From Oscillibacter sp. (GTDB lineage Bacteria; Bacillota; Clostridia; Oscillospirales; Oscillospiraceae), in the NCBI GenBank assembly GCA_003522105.1, contig DPGF01000120.1, forward strand, positions 1-10,721: DNA of 10,721 nucleotides, written 5' to 3'. Shown piece by piece: positions 5,708 to 10,721 of this stretch. The notes below the pieces were generated by a model, which saw only the letters and a program-made list of their open reading frames with translations, searched no databases and was not told where the DNA came from. The position numbers and the translations under genes were made by a program. Position 1 is the stretch's first letter. The number at the start of each line of letters is the position of its first letter.

Positions 5708-5894
5708 CTGCGTCCTTCCTTTCTGTTCCGTAGAACCGTTCATTGAAATACTGTCGGTTGACGCGGCCTGCGATGGTCAGAAATCCTTTTGCCTTTAACT
5801 CCTCATTGAGCTGCCGAATGAGCTTGTAGGCATAGGGCTTCGACACATCCAGTTCCGCGGCGACTTCCTCTGCTCGAATAAATCTGTTGTCCAT
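5694..5894 (-). CDS. xis: Excisionase-like small helix-turn-helix protein
   Basis: The 66-aa product has IRAEEVAAELDVSKPYAYKL near its start, a helix-turn-helix or winged-helix segment, followed by a basic helix (LIRQLNEELKAKG) and NRQYFNERFYG. Size, fold and position directly upstream of int fit a recombination directionality factor, which bends DNA at the attachment site to favour excision. I chose the ATG at 5892-5894 because AAGGAGGAG lies 4-12 nt upstream. The same frame is open to a GTG at 5984, but that adds a basic, low-complexity 30 residues without a ribosome binding site. The gene overlaps int by 14 bp and is the first gene of the leftward operon. It could instead be a transcription regulator. 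Confidence 0.75.
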   Translation of the reverse strand: MDNRFIRAEEVAAELDVSKPYAYKLIRQLNEELKAKGFLTIAGRVNRQYFNERFYGTERKDADASL

Positions 5895-6054
5895 AAAACT
5901 CCTCCTTGTTGATTTTCGGTAATACTTGTCCTTATTTCGTGTCGGATACTTTCTGGCCGCCTTCCGATTTGCCCGGGCGGACACACCATGACTGTGATGT
6001 GCGACAGGTATTAAATTTCCGAACTTAACTAAAAATGTTTAAGTTTACACTTGT
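5895..6054 (-). promoter_or_regulatory. 5' leader of the xis-int operon
   Basis: If transcription starts near 6048, the leader is about 150 nt long. It contains an inverted repeat AACTTAA (6022-6028) / TTAAGTT (6039-6045) close to the start point, which may be a further operator. I see no gene, riboswitch or terminator in the remainder. Confidence 0.4.
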
Positions 6055-6083
6055 ATTATACTAAGCATATTCCGTTATGTCAA
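6055..6083 (-). promoter_or_regulatory. Consensus sigma-A promoter of the xis-int operon
   Basis: On the minus strand TTGACA (6083-6078) and TATAAT (6060-6055) match the consensus exactly with a 17-bp spacer. The spacer holds the inverse of ACTAAGCATAT (6060-6070), a word repeated in the divergent promoter. Such a perfect promoter would need repression to keep the element quiet. Confidence 0.85.
6060..6070 (+). promoter_or_regulatory. Candidate operator, copy 1
   Basis: ACTAAGCATAT lies within the spacer and -10 box of the leftward promoter. The same 11 bases recur at 6136-6146 in the rightward promoter. Repressor binding here would block polymerase. Confidence 0.55.
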
Positions 6084-6126
6084 AAGGCTTTCGAGAAAAA
6101 TATTAAACTTTTTTATTTAGGCTGTA

Positions 6127-6156
6127 TTGACGCGAACTAAGCATATATGCTATAAT
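6127..6156 (+). promoter_or_regulatory. Sigma-A promoter of the XRE regulator
   Basis: TTGACG (6127-6132) and TATAAT (6151-6156) are separated by 18 bp, and TG at 6148-6149 gives an extended -10. The transcript would start near 6163, leaving a leader of about 25 nt with AAAGGAG before the regulator gene. Confidence 0.85.
6136..6151 (+). promoter_or_regulatory. Candidate operator, copy 2, with 12-bp palindrome
   Basis: ACTAAGCATAT (6136-6146) repeats copy 1, and it overlaps the perfect palindrome AGCATATATGCT (6140-6151). Both lie between the -35 and -10 boxes of the regulator promoter, which suggests autorepression. Confidence 0.55.
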
Positions 6157-6187
6157 CATCGCAACGATACCAAAGGAGTGTAGGTTT

Positions 6188-6718
6188 ATGGCGATTGGTG
6201 AACGAATCCGTTTTATTCGTAATTTGCGTGGCATGACGCAGAAATGGCTTGGTCAAGCTGTTGGCTTTCCGCCTAAAACGGCTGATGTCCGCATGGCGCA
6301 GTACGAGTCCGGTTCCAGAACACCGAAAGAGGATTTGGTAAAAGCTATCGCCAATGTGTTGGAGGTTTCTCCCTTGGCATTGCAGATTCCCGACATTGAC
6401 AGTGACCTTGGATTTATTCACACCCTTTTTGCCATCGAGGACATTCACGGTATCCGTGCTGAAAAGCAGGGAGATGAGGTGCATCTCATCTTTGACGGCA
6501 GCAAGCGCACCGTGGATAAATCGATCTTTGCCATGCTTTCCGCATGGGCAGAGCAGTCGGAGAAACTGCGCTGCGGCAAGCTAAGCAAAGAGCAGTACGA
6601 CCACTGGCGCTACACCTTCCCGGAAGAGGACACCACCCAGCGTTGGACAAAAGTACCGTCGCAGGAACTGAGCGATCTGCTTGTGGAAGCGTTCAAGGAT
6701 CAGCAGAAAGGAAAATGA
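6188..6718 (+). CDS. XRE-family helix-turn-helix regulator of the element
   Basis: The 176-aa protein begins with a Cro/CI-type DNA-binding domain (about residues 1-65): GERIRFIRNLRGMTQKWLGQ gives the first helices, and RMAQYESGSRTPKEDLVKAI the recognition helix region and the following helix. The segment FPPKTADV between them is longer than usual for this fold. The C-terminal part (about 75-176) is acidic and helical and matches no domain I know; it lacks the Ser-Lys protease pattern of CI/LexA repressors. AAAGGAG lies 9 nt before the ATG. The gene is transcribed away from xis-int, and both promoters contain the same 11-bp word. I infer that it represses excision genes and itself; how it is released is unknown. 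Confidence 0.85.
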   Translation: MAIGERIRFIRNLRGMTQKWLGQAVGFPPKTADVRMAQYESGSRTPKEDLVKAIANVLEVSPLALQIPDIDSDLGFIHTLFAIEDIHGIRAEKQGDEVHLIFDGSKRTVDKSIFAMLSAWAEQSEKLRCGKLSKEQYDHWRYTFPEEDTTQRWTKVPSQELSDLLVEAFKDQQKGK

Positions 6719-6727
6719 GTATAGAAA

Positions 6728-6760
6728 AAGCCCGTACTGACATCCGATCAGTACGGGCTT
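6728..6760 (-). terminator. Strong terminator between the XRE gene and guaA
   Basis: Perfect 13-bp arms (6728-6740 and 6748-6760) with a 7-nt loop begin 9 bp after the XRE stop codon. On the minus strand the hairpin is followed by TTTTTC, so it is best suited to stop leftward transcripts coming from guaA. On the plus strand the tail (CAATCATATGG) is not U-rich, though the hairpin may still help end the XRE transcript. Confidence 0.8.
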
Positions 6761-6926
6761 CAATCATATGGAGAAGTTTGTGAGCTTGGAGAAATTACTC
6801 TTTACTCACAAGCCACTGGCAACGCAGAATGACTGCGCTCCGGCGGAATCTTATCAAAACCTTATCAGAAGGGGCGGGTAAAATCCAAAAACCGTTGGTA
6901 TTCCTACACTTTTCGGCTTTTCTGAT
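6761..6926. other. Right end of the element next to guaA, with possible integrase-binding repeats
   Basis: No gene is present. The stretch holds an inverted repeat TTGTGAG (6778-6784) / CTCACAA (6805-6811), a direct repeat CTTATCA (6850-6856 and 6861-6867, 11-bp period), and CTTTTC twice (6909-6914 and 6917-6922). Short repeats near the end of an element are typical of arm sites for tyrosine integrases and Xis, but none has been proven here. Confidence 0.4.
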
Positions 6927-6945
6927 TTATTCCCACTCCACCGTT
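6905..6945. other. Probable attachment site (att) at the guaA 3' end
   Basis: The 3' end of guaA (GAGTGGGAATAA on the minus strand, 6938-6927) is intact and abuts the element. The guaA 3' end is a known target of tyrosine recombinases, which keep the gene by duplicating its last bases. The exact core cannot be set because the second copy was not found in the window. Confidence 0.5.
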
Positions 6946-8468
6946 GCGGGGGGCTTGCTGGTAATATCGTATACGATGCGGTTGATGCCCTTGACCTCGT
7001 TGACGATGCGGCCGCTGATCTTGTCGAGCAGCTCGTAGGGGATGCGCGCCCAGTCGGCAGTCATAAAGTCCTCGGTCGTCACGGCGCGCAGGGCGAGCAC
7101 ACGGTCGTAGCTGCGGCCATCGCCCATGACGCCAACGGTGCGCGTATCGGTCAGGACGGCGAAGTACTGGTTCATCTTCTTGTTTTCGCCGGCCTTTTCC
7201 AGCTCCTCGCGGTAGATCGCGTCGGCAAGACGCAGCGTGTCGGCCTTTTCCTTGGTGATCTCGCCCATGATACGGATGGCAAGACCCGGGCCGGGGAACG
7301 GCTGGCGGGAGACGAGGTATTCGGGAAGCCCCAGCTCGCGGCCAAGTTGACGCACTTCGTCCTTAAAAAGCAGGCGCAGCGGCTCGATGATCTCCTTGAA
7401 GTCGACATAGTCGGGAAGACCGCCGACGTTGTGGTGGCTCTTGATGACCGCGGCGCTGCCGAGGCCGGACTCGATGACGTCGGGGTAGATCGTGCCCTGA
7501 GCGAGAAAGTCGACCGCGCCGATTTTCTTCGACTCTTCCTCGAACACGCGGATGAACTCTTCGCCGATGATCTTGCGCTTGCGCTCGGGCTCGGTCACGC
7601 CGGCGAGCTTTTCAAGGAAGCGGCTCTCGGCGTTCACGCGGACAAAGTTGATGTCCCACTTATCAAACGCCGACTCGACCTCGTCGCCCTCGTTGAGGCG
7701 CATGAGACCGTGATCGACAAAAACGCAGGTGAGCTGCGGGCCGACGGCCTCAGCGAGCAGCGCCGCCACGACCGACGAATCCACGCCGCCGGAGAGCGCC
7801 AGCAGCACGCGGCCGGAGCCGACCTTTTCGCGCACAGCGGCGATGGCGGTGTTCTTGTAGTCGCCCATCGTCCAGTCGCCCTTCGCGCCGCAGACCTCGT
7901 AGAGGAAGTTGCGGATCATGTCCTTGCCGTACTCGGTGTGGTTGACTTCGGGGTGATACTGCACGCCGTAGAAGCCGCGCTTTTCATCGCAGATGGCGAC
8001 GTTGGGGCAGGCATCGGAATGGGCGACGAGGGAGAACCCATCGGGTACCTTTTCCATGTAGTCGCCGTGGCTCATCCACGTCACGCTCTTTTCGGGAAGC
8101 CCCTTGAAGAGCTTGCAGGACGTATCGAAGAAGGTCTCAGTCTTGCCGTATTCGCGCGCGGACGCATCGCTCGCGGCAACGACCTTGCCGCCGAGGTGGT
8201 GCGCGATGAGCTGGCAGCCATAGCAGATGCCGAGCACGGGCACGCCCGCATCAAAAAGCGCGGGATCGACGTGCGGCGCGTCCTCGAGGTAGACACTGTT
8301 CGGGCCGCCGGTGAAGATGAAGCCGATGGGCTTCATTGCAAGAAGCTCTGCGAGGGGCGTCGTGTAGGGCTTCACCTCACAGTAAACGCCGCATTCACGC
8401 ACGCGGCGGGCGATCAGCTGGTTGTACTGACCGCCGAAGTCCAGGACAATGATGGTTTGATGGTTCAT
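6927..8468 (-). CDS. guaA: GMP synthase (glutamine-hydrolysing)
   Basis: GuaA converts XMP to GMP with ATP and glutamine, the last step of guanine nucleotide synthesis, in the cytoplasm. The 513-aa length is typical. The class I glutamine amidotransferase domain (about 1-190) has its nucleophile C82 in GICYGCQ and H172/E174 in QYHPEVNHTE. The ATP pyrophosphatase domain carries the P-loop-like SGGVDSS (226-232), and the dimerisation domain ends in KPPATVEWE, the usual GuaA C-terminus. GGAG lies 8 nt before the ATG. The gene is complete, so insertion of the neighbouring element did not harm it. Base composition is more GC-rich than in the element. It follows glnN on the same strand but has its own promoter and lies beyond glnN terminators. 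Confidence 0.98.
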   Translation of the reverse strand: MNHQTIIVLDFGGQYNQLIARRVRECGVYCEVKPYTTPLAELLAMKPIGFIFTGGPNSVYLEDAPHVDPALFDAGVPVLGICYGCQLIAHHLGGKVVAASDASAREYGKTETFFDTSCKLFKGLPEKSVTWMSHGDYMEKVPDGFSLVAHSDACPNVAICDEKRGFYGVQYHPEVNHTEYGKDMIRNFLYEVCGAKGDWTMGDYKNTAIAAVREKVGSGRVLLALSGGVDSSVVAALLAEAVGPQLTCVFVDHGLMRLNEGDEVESAFDKWDINFVRVNAESRFLEKLAGVTEPERKRKIIGEEFIRVFEEESKKIGAVDFLAQGTIYPDVIESGLGSAAVIKSHHNVGGLPDYVDFKEIIEPLRLLFKDEVRQLGRELGLPEYLVSRQPFPGPGLAIRIMGEITKEKADTLRLADAIYREELEKAGENKKMNQYFAVLTDTRTVGVMGDGRSYDRVLALRAVTTEDFMTADWARIPYELLDKISGRIVNEVKGINRIVYDITSKPPATVEWE

Positions 8469-8491
8469 GTTGTTTTCTCCTGCCGTATCGT

Positions 8492-8515
8492 AAACTCAGC
8501 GCAATAGCGCAGTTT
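8492..8515 (-). other. Small hairpin in the guaA leader
   Basis: AAACT and GCGC (8492-8496, 8499-8502) pair with GCGC and AGTTT (8507-8515) around the loop AATA, with a CA bulge. It lies in the short leader just upstream of the guaA ribosome binding site. It is too small to be a purine riboswitch; it may stabilise the mRNA. Confidence 0.35.
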
Positions 8516-8529
8516 GGTAAAAACATCAT

Positions 8530-8557
8530 ATCATAGCTCTTTTCATTTTTCCACCAA
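8530..8557 (-). promoter_or_regulatory. Likely promoter of guaA
   Basis: On the minus strand TTGGTG (8557-8552) and TATGAT (8535-8530) stand 16 bp apart in an AT-rich stretch that contrasts with the surrounding GC-rich genes. The leader would be about 55 nt, too short for a purine riboswitch. Confidence 0.55.
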
Positions 8558-8571
8558 TTTGCAAAATAAAA

Positions 8572-8597
8572 ATCGCACAGCCGGACGGCTGTGCGAT
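8572..8597 (-). terminator. Second terminator downstream of glnN
   Basis: Arms ATCGCACAGCC (8572-8582) and GGCTGTGCGAT (8587-8597) are perfectly complementary with a 4-nt loop. On the minus strand TTTTTATTTTG follows. It backs up the first terminator and isolates guaA from glnN. Confidence 0.85.
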
Positions 8598-8647
8598 CGG
8601 ACGGCGCCTTGAGGCGGCAACGGGCCGGAGCCGCACGCGCTCAAAGC

Positions 8648-8679
8648 AAAAAGGACGCTCTATCAAGAGCGCCCTTTTT
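8648..8679 (-). terminator. First terminator of glnN
   Basis: AAAAAGG (8648-8654) and CGCTCT (8656-8661) pair with AGAGCG (8666-8671) and CCTTTTT (8673-8679) with one mismatch and the loop ATCA. It starts 5 bp after the glnN stop codon. The A and T tracts are symmetrical, so it could work on both strands. Confidence 0.85.
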
Positions 8680-8684
8680 GAAAC

Positions 8685-10721
8685 TTACACGGAGAAGAGC
8701 AGTTCGCAGAACGTCGGATACGGCCAGTACTTGGAGGCGGTCAGTACTTCCAGCTTGTCGATGATCCTGCGCACATCGTCCATGCGCTTTTCCACCTCGT
8801 CGTGGTAGTAGTGCAGCAGCTGCTCGGGGGAAAAGCTCTCCGACACGGTCTCAAGCGCGGTCTTGAGGCCGATGGTCTCTTCCAGAAGCTGCTCATTGAG
8901 CGAACCGATGGCGTTGGCAAGCGAGGATTCCACATGGCACGTCAGCTCCGGCGCGGCGGTGTGCTTGGCGACGATCGTGTTGCAGAGCGTGGCCTCGTAT
9001 TCGGAGGCGGCGTTCAGAATGCCGTGCTGCACCATGTCGACGAGCGTACCGGCCTCGATGCGGATGACCTTGCAGTACTTCTCGATGTGGACTTCGTGGC
9101 GGGAGAGGATCTCCTCGCGGGAATACACGCCCTGACGGGTGAGCATTTCGATGTTTTTCGGCAGAAGATAGGTCGGCAGCGCCTCGGCCGTGTTGCGCAG
9201 GTTGGCAAGGCCGCGCTTTTCCGCTTCGCGGATCCAAGCGTCCTCATAGCCGTTGCCGCTGAAGATGATGCGGCGGTGGGCGGAGAACGTGTCTCGAATG
9301 AGTTTGTGGAGCGCAGCGGTAAAGTCGCTTGCGTCCTTGAGCGTTTCGTAGAACTGATCCAGCTCATCGGCCATGATCGCGTTGAGGATCGTGATCGGGC
9401 CTGCGATGGACTGCGAGGAGCCGGGCATGCGGAACTCGAACTTGTTGCCCGTGAACGCGAGCGGGGAGGTGCGGTTGCGGTCGGTGGTGTCCTGCGGAAT
9501 GGAGGGCAGCACGTCTACACCGATGCGCAGAGACTTGTGCTCGGGCGCGGTATAGTTGTTGTCGCCGACGATGGCGTCGATGATACCCTCAAGATCCGTG
9601 CCGAGAAAGACCGAGATGATGGCCGGCGGCGCTTCCTGCGCGCCGAGGCGGTGGTCGTTGCCCGCAAAGGCGACCGAGCAGCGCAGCAGCTCCTGATAGT
9701 CGTCCACGCCCTTGAGAAAGGCGGCGAGCAGCAGCAGGAACAGCGCGTTCTGGCTGGGGGTCTTGCCGGGGGAGAAGAGATTTTTGCCCGTATCGGTCGA
9801 AAGAGACCAGTTGACGTGCTTGCCCGAGCCGTTCACGCCGGCGAAGGGCTTTTCGTGCAGCAGACAGACAAGGTCATGGCGCTCGGCGACCTTTTTCATC
9901 GTTTCCATGACGAGCTGATTCTGGTCGCTCGCGGTGTTGGCATCGGTGTAGATGGGCGCCATCTCGTGCTGGCCGGGCGCGACCTCATTGTGCTTGGTCT
10001 TGGAGAGCACACCGAGCTTCCACAGCTCTTCATCGAGCTCCTGCATGTAAGCGCCTACGCGGGGGCGGAACGCGCCGAAGTAGTGGTCGTCCAGCTCCTG
10101 CCCCTTGGGGGGCTTTGCACCGAAGAGCGTGCGCCCGCACAGGCGCAGATCCATGCGCTTTAAGTACAGCTCGCGGTCGATGAGGAAGTATTCCTGCTCC
10201 GCGCCGATCTGCGGCGTGACCTTTTCGGCGTTGTCGCCGAAAAGCTTCAGCACGCGCACCGTTGCGCGGTTGACCGCGGCGATGGAGCGCAGCAGCGGCG
10301 TCTTTTTGTCAAGCGCCTGGCCGCTGTAAGAGCAGAACACCGTGGGGATGCAGAGGCTGCCGTCTTTGATGAAGGCGAAGGCCGTCGGATCCCAGGCGCT
10401 GTAACCGCGCGCTTCAAACGTCGCGCGCAGGCCGCCGTTGGGGAAGGAGGAGGCGTCGGGCTCGCCGCGCACCAGCTCCTTGCCGGAGAAATCCATCATA
10501 ATGCGGCCGCCGCCGGCATTGTTGATGAAGCTGTCGTGCTTTTCCGCCGTCACGCCGCTGAGGGGCTGGAACCAGTGCGTGAAATGCGTTGCGCCGTGCT
10601 CCAGCGCCCAGGTTTTCATCGCGTCGGCAATCTCATTTGCCGCGGAAAGGGGAAGAGGCTGCCCGCTTTTCAGGCAGCCGCGCCAGACTTCCATGGCGCT
10701 CTGCGGCACATACTGCTCCAT
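8685..10721 (-). CDS. glnN: Glutamine synthetase type III, 5' end outside window
   Basis: The enzyme makes glutamine from glutamate, ammonia and ATP in the cytoplasm. Type III features can be seen in the 678 visible residues: ATHFTHWFQPLSGVTAEKHD (44-63), GAEQEYFLID (173-182), EVAPGQHEMAPIY (246-258), KPFAGVNGSGKHVNWSLST (291-309), NDHRLGAQEAPPA (355-367) and DRNRTSPLAFTGNKFEF (414-430). These include the metal- and nucleotide-binding Glu, His and Arg residues of the family. A Met codon falls on the last three bases of the window, but GSIII proteins usually have about 15-20 more residues before this point, so I treat this Met as internal and the gene as cut by the window edge. Tandem terminators follow the stop. 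It supplies glutamine that GuaA next door uses, but the two seem to be separate transcripts. Confidence 0.95.
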   Translation of the reverse strand: MEQYVPQSAMEVWRGCLKSGQPLPLSAANEIADAMKTWALEHGATHFTHWFQPLSGVTAEKHDSFINNAGGGRIMMDFSGKELVRGEPDASSFPNGGLRATFEARGYSAWDPTAFAFIKDGSLCIPTVFCSYSGQALDKKTPLLRSIAAVNRATVRVLKLFGDNAEKVTPQIGAEQEYFLIDRELYLKRMDLRLCGRTLFGAKPPKGQELDDHYFGAFRPRVGAYMQELDEELWKLGVLSKTKHNEVAPGQHEMAPIYTDANTASDQNQLVMETMKKVAERHDLVCLLHEKPFAGVNGSGKHVNWSLSTDTGKNLFSPGKTPSQNALFLLLLAAFLKGVDDYQELLRCSVAFAGNDHRLGAQEAPPAIISVFLGTDLEGIIDAIVGDNNYTAPEHKSLRIGVDVLPSIPQDTTDRNRTSPLAFTGNKFEFRMPGSSQSIAGPITILNAIMADELDQFYETLKDASDFTAALHKLIRDTFSAHRRIIFSGNGYEDAWIREAEKRGLANLRNTAEALPTYLLPKNIEMLTRQGVYSREEILSRHEVHIEKYCKVIRIEAGTLVDMVQHGILNAASEYEATLCNTIVAKHTAAPELTCHVESSLANAIGSLNEQLLEETIGLKTALETVSESFSPEQLLHYYHDEVEKRMDDVRRIIDKLEVLTASKYWPYPTFCELLFSV

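Noticed and set aside
5895..5984. N-terminal extension of the xis-like gene from a GTG at 5984
   Set aside because: The extension is basic and low in complexity, whereas the ATG at 5894 has a very good ribosome binding site.
7347..8507. Long plus-strand reading frame opposite guaA
   Set aside because: It is the antisense shadow of a complete, well-recognised guaA in GC-rich DNA, with a Val/Ala/Asp/Arg-rich composition and no ribosome binding site.
8469..8570. Purine riboswitch upstream of guaA
   Set aside because: The likely leader is only about 55 nt and has a single small hairpin; no three-way junction can be formed.
8802..10163. 453-codon plus-strand frame opposite glnN
   Set aside because: Antisense shadow of glnN; biased composition and no known motif.

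Overview
The window looks like the chromosome of a gut-type Firmicute, probably a clostridial Oscillospiraceae/Ruminococcaceae relative, carrying a small integrated mobile element next to two housekeeping genes. The taxonomic guess rests on a type III glutamine synthetase (GlnN) beside guaA, a GC-rich codon style in those two genes, Gram-positive AGGAGG ribosome binding sites, and small accessory proteins (DUF6061-like, 'complexin-2'-like) that I recall from mobile elements of gut Firmicutes. Genus cannot be fixed from this sequence.

Layout. 1-372 (+) is the C-terminal part of a DDE transposase with an IS4-type YREK signature, cut by the left edge. 373-519 is non-coding. From about 520 to 6926 lies a compact integrative mobilizable element (IME). 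Its main operon reads on the minus strand: xis-like (5894-5694), tyrosine integrase (5707-4631), ribbon-helix-helix/MobC-like protein (4625-4293), RepA-like AAA ATPase with a C-terminal winged helix (4300-3146), 'complexin-2'-like small protein (3049-2795), a roughly 400-bp palindrome-rich non-coding segment, MobV relaxase (2371-1262, possibly starting at an ATA codon at 2392), a 99-aa unknown protein (1114-815) and a DUF6061-like protein (818-558), ending at a strong terminator (520-558). A divergent XRE-type regulator (6188-6718, +) faces away from xis. The divergent region holds two near-consensus sigma-A promoters, each with the same 11-bp word ACTAAGCATAT between its -35 and -10 boxes.

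Right of the element are guaA (8468-6927, -) and glnN (8685 to beyond the right edge, -). The element sits directly beside the intact 3' end of guaA, a known insertion hotspot for tyrosine-recombinase islands, so the right attachment site is probably around 6905-6945. The left attachment site was not found and is probably outside the window.

How the parts may work together (inference): the XRE protein represses both divergent promoters. When derepressed, Xis and Int excise the element. The AAA ATPase may act at the iteron-like inverted repeat cluster just downstream of its gene (3067-3149), as a candidate replication origin. MobV and the MobC-like protein would process a candidate oriT in the palindrome-rich segment (about 2437-2519), so the element could be mobilized by a helper conjugative machine. 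It encodes no type IV secretion genes here and no recognizable adaptive cargo apart from two small unknown proteins. The least explained parts are the 9-bp iteron array, the cluster of palindromes, and the possible AUA start of the relaxase.
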